Part shown: in pieces, positions 16,702 through 25,879 of the stretch
How the letters are laid out: each line of letters starts with the position of its first letter
Position numbering within the stretch: the stretch's first letter is position 1
Source of the DNA: Mangrovimicrobium sediminis
GTDB lineage: Bacteria; Pseudomonadota; Gammaproteobacteria; Pseudomonadales; Halieaceae
Direction of reading: 5' to 3'
DNA: 64,000 nucleotides
Assembly (NCBI RefSeq): GCF_004745945.1
Contig: NZ_SRLE01000005.1
Coordinates: forward strand, 372,001 to 436,000
The notes under the pieces: model-generated
The model's database searches: none
Seen by the model: the letters and a program-made list of their open reading frames with translations, nothing else
What the model was told of the DNA's origin: nothing
Program-made: the position numbers and the translations under genes

Positions 16702-17928
16702 TCAGATACCGCCGTACTTCAGCCGCAGCTGGAACAGGAAGGTGTCGCGACTGACGTATTCGCCGGAGAACGAGCCGACACCGGGAATCGGGTCGGTAGT
16801 CACCGGGGCGTCACCGAAATCCATGTAGCTGAGTGCGGCCATGATCGCGTACTTCGGTTTCCACTGCCATTCCAGGGCGACGCCCGCGGACCAGATGGCG
16901 TCCAGGCGCAGGGTCATGGTGCGGTCTTCGTCGTCGATCATCTGGCTGGTGACCATGCCGCCGATACCCAGCGTGGTGCGCGCGGCCACCGGCAGTGAAT
17001 AACTCGCGGCCAGGGCGTAGATATCGTTGAACGACTGGTCCGATTCGACAAAGCCGCTGCCGTTGAAATAGATCTCGGACAGCCTGAACGAGCTGAAGTC
17101 GATCCACGCCACGTCGAGTGTCAGCGCATGTGCGTTGTCGAATTCATGGTAGACGCCGAGGAACACCGATTGCGGGGACGTGCTCTGCACCTCGACATCA
17201 GCACCGATGACCCCCAGCTGTTGCATCACCTCCTGGGTGCGCGGCCCGAGCCCGGAGAGTTTGTTGTTGCCCTCCTGGGTGGCGTCGATTTTTGAGCTGT
17301 AGAAGGCCCCCCAGCGCGTGGTGTCGCTGGGCTGGTACAGCGCGGAGAACGCGTAGCCGAACTCGATGCTGTCGGTCTCGATGCGCGATTTTCCGTCTGC
17401 GTAGCCGGGGTCGAAAATGTTGGCGACCGAGCGCTCCTGTTCGTAACTCGCGTAGGTCACCGCGACGCTGCCCGCGACCGACCAGCGCTCGTTGATCTCG
17501 TAGGCCAGGCTGGGCAGGGCGCTGACAAACAGCGAGTCATACTCGCGGATGAAGTAGCGGCCCGGCCAGTCGCCGAGGTTGTCGGAAAAGCCGACGCCAA
17601 GCACGGCGAAGGAGAACGCCCACTTGTCGCCCAGTGGCTGCACATAAAAAATGCGCGGGACATAGGTGTCGCTGGAACTGACCGACGTATCGACAGACTC
17701 GCTGTTCTCGAAACCGCTCTCCCACTTGGATTCGCTGTTCAACCACATCAGTTCGACATCCAGCGCCGCCTTGTCGAAGCGCGTGCTGCCGGCGGGGTTG
17801 CTGCCCGCGGTGGCCGCGCTGTCCGCGGTGGCGGTAAGACCGGACAGCCCGGGGTAGGGTCGGGCGTGCGCCAGCGGGGCGGACACGAGCAGTAGCATGG
17901 CCAGTTGTAGCGGGAAGGCGTACCTCAT
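16702..17928 (-). CDS. FadL/TodX-like outer-membrane transporter
   Basis: A 408-residue outer-membrane beta-barrel with a signal peptide (about residues 1-22). The N-terminal plug-like sequence ATADSAATAGSNPAGSTRF contains the NPA motif of the FadL/OmpP1/TodX family, which takes up long-chain fatty acids and hydrocarbons. Alternating hydrophobic strands run to the C-terminal aromatic/hydrophobic end. The ATG at 17928 follows a GGAGAG site and is preferred to a TTG 6 bases upstream. It lies 96 bp upstream of the PQQ dehydrogenase gene on the same strand, so uptake and oxidation of a hydrophobic alcohol is a reasonable inference. Confidence 0.85.
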   Translation of the reverse strand: MRYAFPLQLAMLLLVSAPLAHARPYPGLSGLTATADSAATAGSNPAGSTRFDKAALDVELMWLNSESKWESGFENSESVDTSVSSSDTYVPRIFYVQPLGDKWAFSFAVLGVGFSDNLGDWPGRYFIREYDSLFVSALPSLAYEINERWSVAGSVAVTYASYEQERSVANIFDPGYADGKSRIETDSIEFGYAFSALYQPSDTTRWGAFYSSKIDATQEGNNKLSGLGPRTQEVMQQLGVIGADVEVQSTSPQSVFLGVYHEFDNAHALTLDVAWIDFSSFRLSEIYFNGSGFVESDQSFNDIYALAASYSLPVAARTTLGIGGMVTSQMIDDEDRTMTLRLDAIWSAGVALEWQWKPKYAIMAALSYMDFGDAPVTTDPIPGVGSFSGEYVSRDTFLFQLRLKYGGI

Positions 17929-17989
17929 TTGCAACTCTCCAGGGTTTGCAATGGTTGCGCGGCTGGCGCAGGGGTCGACACAAGCGCTG

Positions 17990-18607
17990 TCACAGCGGCT
18001 GGCGCAGGGTGTCCGAGGCCGTGTCGGCCAGGATGTAGGCGCCGGCGCAGATCATGACCAGCGGCACGAGCTTTTCACCGATGGCTGTGATCCTGCGCCC
18101 CAGTTCGGGATGGGCGGCGATGTAACCGGCCAGACTGGCCGACAGGGTGGCGCAGGCGAGAAACACCAGCGAACCGATAGCCAGGGCCCGCAGCGTGCTT
18201 TCCGCCGCCAGGGGTATGAAAATGGCCAGGCTGTCGGCGCTGTTGCCGAGCATGAGCAATGCCGTTGCCAGCATGCCACCGCCGGCGACCGCAGCGGGCG
18301 TGCCCGGTTGCGGCGTCGGCGCGGCGTCCGTGTTGCGACGCAGGACCAGCAGGCGCAGCCCCATGGCCAGCGGTATCACCCCGAGGTAACCGATCAGCCC
18401 CGGATCGACCAGGCTGCCGAGCAACGACCCCAGCGACGCCACCGCCAGCACCACAGTACAGGCCAGCAGGTATCCCGCCCGGTGCCTCGCGCGACGCTCC
18501 GGTTCGGCGCCCATCAACACGACGAGCAGCAGCAGGTTGTCGAGATTGGTGGCAATAAAGCCGGCCGCGACCACGACGGCCGGGCCGGCAAGTTCGCCGG
18601 GAATCAT
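17990..18607 (-). CDS. CadD-like cadmium resistance transporter family protein
   Basis: A 205-residue inner-membrane protein with about six hydrophobic segments. The N-terminal GFIATNLDNLLLLVVLM (about residues 16-32) and the second-half NSADSLAIFIPLAA match the paired ND motifs of the CadD transporter family (PF03596, LysE fold). Known members export cadmium, but many homologues have untested substrates, so the name is a family label. It lies about 60 bp upstream of the FadL-like gene on the same strand. No metal-sensing regulator is next to it. Confidence 0.8.
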   Translation of the reverse strand: MIPGELAGPAVVVAAGFIATNLDNLLLLVVLMGAEPERRARHRAGYLLACTVVLAVASLGSLLGSLVDPGLIGYLGVIPLAMGLRLLVLRRNTDAAPTPQPGTPAAVAGGGMLATALLMLGNSADSLAIFIPLAAESTLRALAIGSLVFLACATLSASLAGYIAAHPELGRRITAIGEKLVPLVMICAGAYILADTASDTLRQPL

Positions 18608-18639
18608 TGTCGGATGCTGTGCGGAATGCCGCCGCTCAA

Positions 18640-19242
18640 TCAGTCGTCACACATCAACTCGATCTTGACCTTCGCCAGTTCCAGCGCCTCCATCGAGGTC
18701 GCTTCCACCAATTGTTGCTTGGCCGCCAGGCACTCCTGTGCTTCCTCCCGCGACTCCTCAGCGACGCTGCTCACCGCCGCGGCGTTCTTCGGTTCGCAGT
18801 AGGCCGACGAAACCCGGCGCAGGTTGGCGGTGTCCCCGGCTTTCTCCACCGCGACACAATCGCCGGTGCGGATCTCCCGCTGGTCGGTGACCACCTGGAC
18901 CAGGCCGGCGCTGCCCATATCGACTTCGTAGAGCATGCCGCGGGTACTGCCCTGGGAACCGCTGGCGATAGCGCTGCCGGCGATAGTGCCGATAATCGCG
19001 TTGCGTGCCTTCTTGCTGGAGGACTTCCCTTTCGCCGAGAGCAGGCCCAGCGATCCACCCACCACAGCCCCCGCGGGGACAGCGCCACTTTTAAGGTCGA
19101 CTTCCTTGCCGGCCTTGACTACGCCGTACTGCACGCTGACGCTCTGTCCCGCTCGCTGCGCCAGCGCGGGTGACTGTGCGGTGCCCAGGGCCAGGGTCAC
19201 GGCGATAACGCCGGCCCGAACAATTGCTTTAGAAGATTCCAT
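18640..19242 (-). CDS. Secreted glycine-zipper protein, SlyB-like
   Basis: A 200-residue exported protein. It has a signal peptide (about residues 1-29) and a glycine-zipper membrane-spanning segment in two parts (AVPAGAVVGGSLGLLSA and NAIIGTIAGSAIASGSQG, about residues 54-98), then a beta-rich domain and a charged helical tail with Cys near the end. This resembles the SlyB/Rcs-type glycine zipper 2TM family, but there is no lipobox, so it is not a typical lipoprotein. The ATG at 19242 has a GAGG site 6 bases upstream and is preferred to an upstream TTG. It lies 83 bp downstream of the DUF3604 gene; function unknown. Confidence 0.7.
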   Translation of the reverse strand: MESSKAIVRAGVIAVTLALGTAQSPALAQRAGQSVSVQYGVVKAGKEVDLKSGAVPAGAVVGGSLGLLSAKGKSSSKKARNAIIGTIAGSAIASGSQGSTRGMLYEVDMGSAGLVQVVTDQREIRTGDCVAVEKAGDTANLRRVSSAYCEPKNAAAVSSVAEESREEAQECLAAKQQLVEATSMEALELAKVKIELMCDD

Positions 19243-19325
19243 TTTTTTCCTCAACGGGTCATGTCACTCGGACAGTTCATAGTGTACCCCGCACCCTCGG
19301 GCGGTGTGTTGTCAGCGGACGCAGG

Positions 19326-21245
19326 TCAGGGCGCATACCAGATTGGCGAGGTATAGGCCCGCTCCTGCTGGCTGGGGGAAATACCCTGCGGCAGGTCGAC
19401 GCCGTAGAACGCCGCATCGTAGGTGGTCCAGTTCGGGGTTGGGATCTCCAGCACACGCACGTAGTAGAACGCACGCTGACGCGGGTCGAACTCGGGGTCT
19501 TTCCAGTAGGCCAGCATCAATGCGTCGCCGATGCTGTTCGTGTAGGTGGCACTTGGTACATCCACGGTGTTGCCGACCGGCCGCTCGCAACGTCCTTCAC
19601 TGGTGATCGCGCGATCATCGGAACACTGCACATCGTAGACACGCTCGTGCAACTTGCCCCTGCCGTCCAGCCAGCCCTTGACGATCTGCACGCGGTCCAG
19701 GTTCGCGCCATCCAGGTCGCGCAGGGCGCGAATGACGAAAGCGGGCGACTTCCCGCCCGGTGCGGAGTTCAAATCACCGCCCATCGGTACCCCGCGCAGG
19801 TAGCCGGTCTCGGCAAAGTCCGGGCGCTGTACATCGGCCTCGGTAAAGTCCCAGCCGGCGAATACACGTACCGTCATGCGTGTGCCGGTGGTGGTGTAGA
19901 CTTCCTTGCGCGCCAGCGCATCCCAGATGCCTTCCCGTGTGTTTTCGCTCGCCCAGACACCTGCCAGGCCAGCCGCCAGTGAGTTGACATGGCGGATGGT
20001 GATGTCCGGTCCGCCCGGTTCCTGCAGGTAGCCGGTGATCTTCTCGTTGAACCTGTCCGGATTCGCACTCGGTTCACCGGGCGTCGCCTTGCCGAAAAAG
20101 TTGTCTTCCTGGGTCGTGGCCAGCGACGTGTGGGTGTCGGTGGAGCCGATCATGCCGAACTTGAAGGGGTTGGCGCCGAGTTTCTCCTCATAGGCCAGGC
20201 CGCGCTTGAGCGCCTCGCGCGCGTATTCCCTGGGTAGCATGTCCGGGGTCTTGGGCTCTGGGCCGAAGCTGCCCTTATCCCAGGTGCCGTAATCGGCAAA
20301 CTCGTCGTTGGGCGAAAGGGCGGGATGTGCTTCGCCATCGCCCTTGATCTGCGTGACTTCCAGGATCGGCTCCCAGCGCATGCGGCGTTCGGCGTAATCC
20401 CGGTCCAGGCGCTTGCCGCCCATGGTCCTGTCGTCAAACATCAATCCGTTGGAGAGGTTGCCGTTGTGCGGTATCGCCAGCATGCGCCCGCCGGTCAGCT
20501 TCTCGTAGCCGGCCATCCAGGCCCACAGTTCCTCGGGGTCGGTGGTGTCGTAGTTGGACAGGGGAATGACCTGGTCGGCGCGCTGCTTGCCGTCCCTGAA
20601 AATAACATTGCGGTGAAGGTTGTTGCCGCCCGGGCTGGACGTCCACTCGAAGCCGATGAGTGCGGAAAACACGCCGGGCTGGTTGTATTCCTCGGCGGCA
20701 CTTGTCAGCTTCTCCCACGCGGAGCGGGTCAGCGCGTCGTTGCCTGCCAGCGGGTCCTTGCGCGTGGCCATACCCTGGCCCCAGAGCGTATAGGCTTCGC
20801 CGTACTTGCCGGCGTAGACGAGTTCGGAGATCTTGCGTCCGAAGTCGGTTTTCAGCAGTTCGGGATTGCGCTCGGCGATCATCGGCGCCAGCCCCATGTT
20901 CTCCGAGTGATCCGAGACAACGATGAAATCCAGCGGGCGTTGCAGCTGGGCGCGTACCCCGTTGCTGGCGACCACCATTTCCCCGCGGGCGAAGCGATAG
21001 GCCTCGGCGGGGCCGAGGATATCGCCGATCATCCCGGCGTCGGTGGAGTAGGCGGTATGCACGTGGGTGTCACCCCAGAATACCTGCTGCGGATACCCGC
21101 GATTGAGGTAGGGCGAATACTCCGCCTGGCCGAGATGGTTGGCGCTGTCGGGTTGTTCACCGTAGCCGGCGTAATCCTGGGCGCTTACAGACGCTGTTGC
21201 GGTGAGCAGCAATGCGGCCAAGGTCTGTGTCATCTGGGTATTCAT
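19326..21245 (-). CDS. DUF3604 domain secreted protein
   Basis: A 639-residue exported protein with a signal peptide (about 1-22) and a full-length DUF3604 domain (PF12228). The N-terminal part has the PHP-like metal-binding motif WGDTHVHTAYSTDA (residues 57-70) and VVSDHSE near 110, both typical of PHP-type hydrolases, so a metal-dependent hydrolytic function is plausible but unproven. It is the last gene of a tightly packed minus-strand operon starting at 25775 (gaps of 11-35 bp) that also encodes two barrel-like proteins and two DUF1254 proteins. This set recurs in marine gammaproteobacteria to my knowledge, without an established pathway. Confidence 0.88.
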   Translation of the reverse strand: MNTQMTQTLAALLLTATASVSAQDYAGYGEQPDSANHLGQAEYSPYLNRGYPQQVFWGDTHVHTAYSTDAGMIGDILGPAEAYRFARGEMVVASNGVRAQLQRPLDFIVVSDHSENMGLAPMIAERNPELLKTDFGRKISELVYAGKYGEAYTLWGQGMATRKDPLAGNDALTRSAWEKLTSAAEEYNQPGVFSALIGFEWTSSPGGNNLHRNVIFRDGKQRADQVIPLSNYDTTDPEELWAWMAGYEKLTGGRMLAIPHNGNLSNGLMFDDRTMGGKRLDRDYAERRMRWEPILEVTQIKGDGEAHPALSPNDEFADYGTWDKGSFGPEPKTPDMLPREYAREALKRGLAYEEKLGANPFKFGMIGSTDTHTSLATTQEDNFFGKATPGEPSANPDRFNEKITGYLQEPGGPDITIRHVNSLAAGLAGVWASENTREGIWDALARKEVYTTTGTRMTVRVFAGWDFTEADVQRPDFAETGYLRGVPMGGDLNSAPGGKSPAFVIRALRDLDGANLDRVQIVKGWLDGRGKLHERVYDVQCSDDRAITSEGRCERPVGNTVDVPSATYTNSIGDALMLAYWKDPEFDPRQRAFYYVRVLEIPTPNWTTYDAAFYGVDLPQGISPSQQERAYTSPIWYAP

Positions 21246-21256
21246 GTGCGATTCCC

Positions 21257-22021
21257 TTAGAAGGTCCAGGTCAGGCCGGCGCTGAAGCCGTATTGCTGGA
21301 CGTCATAGACATAACCGTCATCGTCGTAGTCGACATCGAGAACGCGATAGCCGAGGGTTGTTCCAATGCTGTCCGTCCACTGGTAGCCCAGGTTGAACGA
21401 GGCGTCGTAGAAGATATCGGAGCCGATGCCGAGCCCGCCCATACCCAGCCAGCCGACCAGGTAGAATTTTGTATCACCCAGCGGTGTGCGACCCTTGAGC
21501 CCGACCATGGGGTCGATCCAGTCCTCGGAATTCTCGATGCGCTTGCCGGCCAGGAAGCCCAGGCCACCGCCGAATTTCAGCGTGGTGTCGACGTCCCAGT
21601 AGCGCGCGCCGGCGAACAGGTCCAGCACGCTCTGGTTCGCGTTGTACAACTCGTAGGTATAGGCCAGCGACAGCCTGGTGTCCTTGGTGATGCTGCGCAG
21701 GGTGAGGTCGAGTTCCTTTACCAGGTCTTCGTCCGAACGCGTATCCGTGTAGATGAAGTCCGCGAGGAAGCCGTGGCGACCCTGCTTGCCGCTGAAGATC
21801 AGCATGTAGCTGGCTTCGTTGTCGTCGAAGGCGTCGCTGGGGCTGATGTCGACCGGCACTTCTGGCAGCCCGGGCACCGTGGCGATATCGCCATCCAGGC
21901 CGGCGAACCACAGGTACGGGCTGAGGGAGAAATCCCAGCCGTCGCTCGCGGGGGCGGGGGCGGCGACAAACGCCGCTGGGGTCAGTGCGGTGAAAAGCGC
22001 TATGGCTGTCGATTTTTTCAT
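21257..22021 (-). CDS. Outer-membrane beta-barrel protein
   Basis: A 254-residue exported protein with a signal peptide (about 1-26). It begins its mature part with WDFSLSPYLWFAGLDGDI and continues with alternating strands (LGYQWTDSIGTTLGYRVLDVDYDDDGYVYD) to a C-terminal GLTWTF whose terminal Phe is a barrel-assembly signal. The pattern matches OmpW/opacity-like small barrels found beside DUF1254 genes. It sits 11 bp upstream of DUF3604 and 27 bp downstream of a DUF1254 gene, so it belongs to the same operon. A pore for the substrate of the cluster is inferred. Confidence 0.78.
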   Translation of the reverse strand: MKKSTAIALFTALTPAAFVAAPAPASDGWDFSLSPYLWFAGLDGDIATVPGLPEVPVDISPSDAFDDNEASYMLIFSGKQGRHGFLADFIYTDTRSDEDLVKELDLTLRSITKDTRLSLAYTYELYNANQSVLDLFAGARYWDVDTTLKFGGGLGFLAGKRIENSEDWIDPMVGLKGRTPLGDTKFYLVGWLGMGGLGIGSDIFYDASFNLGYQWTDSIGTTLGYRVLDVDYDDDGYVYDVQQYGFSAGLTWTF

Positions 22022-22048
22022 TGCGGTATTCCTCGGCAGGGTGACGCC

Positions 22049-23476
22049 CTAGTTGGCACCCGTTGCGTCTACTTTGGTCAGCGGGGGTATTTTCCAGCTG
22101 CCGTCCAGGGCCTCCGGCTTCGGCCAGTACAGGCGCATCACCACGGAGAACGGTCCCGCGGGGGCCGGCAGCCAGTTCGGCTCCTTGTCCTTGCCCGGTG
22201 AATCGTGCTGGACGTACAGCGTGATACCGCCTTCGGCGTCGCGCACGAAGTCCGGCAACATGGGCGAGTTAACCAGGTAGCGGTCGATCGGGTTGGCCAC
22301 CAGCAGGCTGGCGGGTTGCTCGTACATGGTCAGTGACCAGAACGAGTTGACCGGGGGTAACTGGCCCGGCGCGAAATACAGGGTGTAGCGATTGGCGCCG
22401 TCGAGCTTTTCGCCGTTGGCATCCACGTAGTAGCTGGGATAGATCGCCTCGGCCGCGCTGTGTCCCCAGATGCCGAGTACGGCGCCGGCCATGCGGTAGG
22501 GATAGTTGTTCTGCAGGTAGTCCCGGGTGCCGAAAATATCGCCCGAACCGACTTCACCGCGTTCTGCGCGCTGCTTGAGTTGCGCGAAGTCCTCCCAGGC
22601 GTCCGCGATACCCTGGGCGATGGCGGCCTGGATGTCCGGGGAAAATGCGTCCCAGTCGAAAGCCTTGCCGGCGCCGATGTCCAGTTTGGCGAAGCGCTGC
22701 ATCAGTGCTTTTTCGGTGGGGTGGGTGGGACAAAACTGCAGGACAAAGTTCAACTGCTGGAAAACCGCGGGGGATTTGGTGATCTCGTCGCGCGTCAGCG
22801 GGGGGATGAATGCAATTTCCGGGGCGGCCGTTGGTGCCGGCTGGCCCAGGTACGCCGACAGCGGTTGCACCTTGTACTGCGCCTGGATGGCTTTGACATT
22901 GTCCATATCATCGGGACTGAACAACTGGGTCCGGTACACCGCGGTGACCAGTTCGGTCTCGGCGCGAATCACCTGGGTAATGCCCGGCGGAACCGTGCCC
23001 TGCCAGCCGGGCCCGGCCACCAGGAACTGGCCGCCGTCGTTGCCCGTGGTGCGACTGCCGATGTAGTCGAAGTTGTGGGTGTACAGGTCGATCAGCTGGA
23101 TATTGAAGTAGCGCTCCTTCTCTATCGGCGGCACGGTCAGTACCAGCGGTTCAGTGCGCAGGTCCAGTCCGAGCCAGCTGTAGGGCGTATCGGAGTTGGG
23201 GGTCTGCACCGCCCGGTCCTCGGGCGTGTAGACCCGGGCGATATTTTTGAGCTGGTTCCAGGGGGTCTTGTACTCCGGGTTGGCGCGGTCCACGAACGAG
23301 CCGTAGATAATGCGGTAGTTGTCGACCATGGGGTTGGCGTAGGTGTAGGCCTCCCTGGCGATGGCGCGAGCTTCCTCCGCTGAAACATCGGCGTTCGCCT
23401 GTGCGGATTGGAACAGCAGCGCCGTGAACAGTGCGAACACGGCACCGGCAGCCCGGGTGTTGAGATTCATACGCAT
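22049..23476 (-). CDS. DUF1254/DUF1214 exported protein (long)
   Basis: A 475-residue exported protein with a signal peptide (about 1-28), an N-terminal DUF1254 domain (YTYANPMVDNYRIIYG, then QTPNSDTPYSWLGLDLRTEPLVLTVP) and a C-terminal DUF1214 domain (NSFWSLTMYEQPASLLVANPIDRY and MRLYWPKPEALDGSWKIPPL). The family is common in marine bacteria; its biochemical function is not settled. The ATG at 23476 follows AGAGGAG by 8 bases, which settles the start. It lies 14 bp downstream of a second, shorter DUF1254-type protein, its paralogue in the same operon. Confidence 0.9.
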   Translation of the reverse strand: MRMNLNTRAAGAVFALFTALLFQSAQANADVSAEEARAIAREAYTYANPMVDNYRIIYGSFVDRANPEYKTPWNQLKNIARVYTPEDRAVQTPNSDTPYSWLGLDLRTEPLVLTVPPIEKERYFNIQLIDLYTHNFDYIGSRTTGNDGGQFLVAGPGWQGTVPPGITQVIRAETELVTAVYRTQLFSPDDMDNVKAIQAQYKVQPLSAYLGQPAPTAAPEIAFIPPLTRDEITKSPAVFQQLNFVLQFCPTHPTEKALMQRFAKLDIGAGKAFDWDAFSPDIQAAIAQGIADAWEDFAQLKQRAERGEVGSGDIFGTRDYLQNNYPYRMAGAVLGIWGHSAAEAIYPSYYVDANGEKLDGANRYTLYFAPGQLPPVNSFWSLTMYEQPASLLVANPIDRYLVNSPMLPDFVRDAEGGITLYVQHDSPGKDKEPNWLPAPAGPFSVVMRLYWPKPEALDGSWKIPPLTKVDATGAN

Positions 23477-23490
23477 CGTGTTATCTCCTC

Positions 23491-24531
23491 TCAGTTGGCC
23501 GGTTGCGGTTTGGGGAACTGCCATTCGCCGTCGAGAATCTCCTGTCGCGGCTTGTACATGCGCACCGCATAGTTCCAGCCCGGTGAGATGGGAATGCAGT
23601 TCACCGGGTTGCTGTCACAGCCGCCGAAACGGATGGTGTAGGAACCGTCGTCGTTTTGCCCGGCCGAGGAATTGTTATAGCTGTTGACGCCCAGTGCGTT
23701 GTCATCCAGGTAGCCGTCGGCGTTGTACACGGTGATCGACCAGAAAGCATCGACCGGCACGTCCTTGACCGTCAACTCGTAGGTTGTGGTGCCATCATTT
23801 TTGCTGACGCTGTCCACGAGGTAGGAAGCGGCGCTCTTGGGCAGTCCGCCCCATCCGGCCGCGGCGCCGACCAGGTAGTCCACGGGACGCACATCTTCCT
23901 TGCGACCAAACGCGTAGGACGGGTCGAAGCCGAGGACGGCCAGGTCGTTCAGTGCCTTGCGGGCGGCTGTGAGGTTGTCGGTGTTCCAGTCGGGGGCCTC
24001 GAAGGGGCCCTCGCCGCCGCCAATGACTTGAATCTTGTCCTGGGCCGCGTGGGCCTTGTCCAGGTCGGCCGGGTCGCCGGCATTGTAGTAGGTGCGAAAG
24101 GTCGCGTAGGCGAAGCGCGTGCCCACGCTATCCTCGGTGAGCTCATAAGTGCCCGGCTCATCCTCGACAAACATGTAGTGGTCCTGGCTGATGACGTGCA
24201 GGGACATGTAGCGGCCGCCGATTTCCGGTAGCGTGATTTTCACCGGCCTGGAGAGGTCCATGATCAACGCCGAGTAGAGGGTATCCTGGTTCATGCGGAT
24301 CACCGGCTGGTTGTCCGGTGTGGTGGGTTTGCGCATGTGAAACAGTTTTCCCACCTGTATGTGGAACGTCTTCATGTTGGCGCGGAACATGGTGTCGCTC
24401 TCCGCGCGCACGAAGTTCTGGACGTTGACCGGCACGTCTGCCGAGGTGGCACCGGCCCCGGTCAGGACTGCCAGGCCCAGCGCGCTGCGCAGGACGATGG
24501 ATTTGCTGTGCTGCAGTTGCGGTCTTTTCAT
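23491..24531 (-). CDS. DUF1254/DUF1214 exported protein (short)
   Basis: A 346-residue paralogue of the gene downstream, with a signal peptide (about 1-25). The N-terminal DUF1254 core (VIRMNQDTLYSALIMDLSRPVKITLPEIGG) is shorter than in its neighbour, and the C-terminal DUF1214 part (DAFWSITVYNADGYLDDNAL and MYKPRQEILDGEWQFP) is complete. The ATG at 24531 follows GGAGAG closely and is preferred over an ATG 12 bases upstream. Having two different DUF1254 proteins side by side suggests they act together or on related substrates; neither has an assigned reaction. Confidence 0.88.
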   Translation of the reverse strand: MKRPQLQHSKSIVLRSALGLAVLTGAGATSADVPVNVQNFVRAESDTMFRANMKTFHIQVGKLFHMRKPTTPDNQPVIRMNQDTLYSALIMDLSRPVKITLPEIGGRYMSLHVISQDHYMFVEDEPGTYELTEDSVGTRFAYATFRTYYNAGDPADLDKAHAAQDKIQVIGGGEGPFEAPDWNTDNLTAARKALNDLAVLGFDPSYAFGRKEDVRPVDYLVGAAAGWGGLPKSAASYLVDSVSKNDGTTTYELTVKDVPVDAFWSITVYNADGYLDDNALGVNSYNNSSAGQNDDGSYTIRFGGCDSNPVNCIPISPGWNYAVRMYKPRQEILDGEWQFPKPQPAN

Positions 24532-24566
24532 GATTCTCTCCATTGCGTTGCAGTTGCCATCGGGCG

Positions 24567-25775
24567 CTACCAGGGCAGCGCCACGACCGGGGATACGTTG
24601 AACCGAAGCTGGTAGTCGGGCCCGAAATCGTCCGGCGACGCCACGTAATGCCAGTACTGGACGCCGAACTTCCACGGGCGGCCCCCGAGCAACAGGGTAC
24701 GGGACACGCCGATACCGAGCGGGAAGCTCAGCTTGTTGTCGCCATTGCGCGCTTCATGATTGTAGGAGAACGTTGGCGTACCGTTGATCTGCCAGCCGCC
24801 GCCCAGGTTGAAGGCGTAGAAGTACTGCCCGCCGGTCACGTTGGTGTCGTAGTCGTCCTCGCCCGCGATATCCCACTGGTGGGTGAGCAGCACGCCAACA
24901 ACGCCCCAGGGGCGGGTCATGGCCAGGGCTACCTCCGGCCCCAGCAGCCACTGGTCGCGGCCGGCGAGGTCGTCGGTCGCGGTAGGCAGGGTGCCGACCA
25001 CGCCGCCGAGCACGACGTAGCCGCCGGGCAGGGTCTTGCCCAGGGCCAGGTCGAAGCCGATATCGCCCAGTTGCCAGTCGACGCTGTCGAATTCCCCGAT
25101 GCCCGCCGGTACGTCCTGCTCGATGACCACCGGGATTGCCGGCCGGAAGAATACGTTGGTGGTGTCGTCCAGCGGGTAGGGCAGTGACGGCTGGAACAAC
25201 AGGCGCCAGCTCTCCTGGCCGCCAGCGCCGGGCAGGTCGCCCTGGTAGGCGGTGTAGTCCAGATTCAGGTTCAGCGTGCCCATGGCGGTGTTGGGGTTGG
25301 ACAGTTCCGCCGCGATTTCTGCCGCCGAGGGGCTGCCCAGGCTGCCGTCACCTGCAACGCTCGCCTCGGCAACCTGTCCGGCGAAGAGTTGGAAATAGGT
25401 GTATTCACCGTCGCGGGTATCGCGCACGCGGTAGCGGTTGGCGTTCGCCGCGTCGCGCTCGAAGCTGAAACAGTTGGTCTCCTGTGCGGAGGAGTAGCAG
25501 ACCTGGTTCTCGCCCTCCACCCGCCAACTGCGCTGGAACACCTCGCCCCAGGCTTCGATGCTGGCGCTGCCGTCGGCGGCGTAGTGGCCGACGGCGGAAT
25601 GCCCCTGTCCGAGGTCGATACGTGCGGTGGCGCCGCTGACCAGTGCCTGCAATGTTTCGCGACCTTCGACAGGTATCCACTGTTCGGCATTCGCGCGCGG
25701 CGCGGCGACTGCAACCAGCAGGCTCATAAGTATGGGCACTACCCGCTTCTGGTCGCGGTTTTCCCTGGGCTTCAC
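24567..25775 (-). CDS. Exported protein with C-terminal outer-membrane barrel
   Basis: A 402-residue protein with a signal peptide (about 1-30). Its N-terminal region (about 31-130) resembles a small DUF995-like beta domain and includes two Cys (QVCYSSAQETNCF). From about 160 to the end it is a barrel like the phenol-degradation meta-pathway/MetA type transporters (strands such as LNLDYTAYQGD, GPEVALAMTRPWGVVG, FGVQYWHYVASPDDFGPDY), ending in VVALPW. It is the first gene of the operon and has a GTG start after GGGAG. A role as an outer-membrane channel is inferred; the fused N-terminal domain is unusual. Confidence 0.72.
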   Translation of the reverse strand: MKPRENRDQKRVVPILMSLLVAVAAPRANAEQWIPVEGRETLQALVSGATARIDLGQGHSAVGHYAADGSASIEAWGEVFQRSWRVEGENQVCYSSAQETNCFSFERDAANANRYRVRDTRDGEYTYFQLFAGQVAEASVAGDGSLGSPSAAEIAAELSNPNTAMGTLNLNLDYTAYQGDLPGAGGQESWRLLFQPSLPYPLDDTTNVFFRPAIPVVIEQDVPAGIGEFDSVDWQLGDIGFDLALGKTLPGGYVVLGGVVGTLPTATDDLAGRDQWLLGPEVALAMTRPWGVVGVLLTHQWDIAGEDDYDTNVTGGQYFYAFNLGGGWQINGTPTFSYNHEARNGDNKLSFPLGIGVSRTLLLGGRPWKFGVQYWHYVASPDDFGPDYQLRFNVSPVVALPW

Positions 25776-25879
25776 TGTGTGTCTCCCGAATTCGTGACCG
25801 GCGATGTCATGCTGCGCGCTTTAATCGCCGGAATCATGGATCTGGGTCAAGGTGCTGCACACAACGCTCAGCAGGTCAC

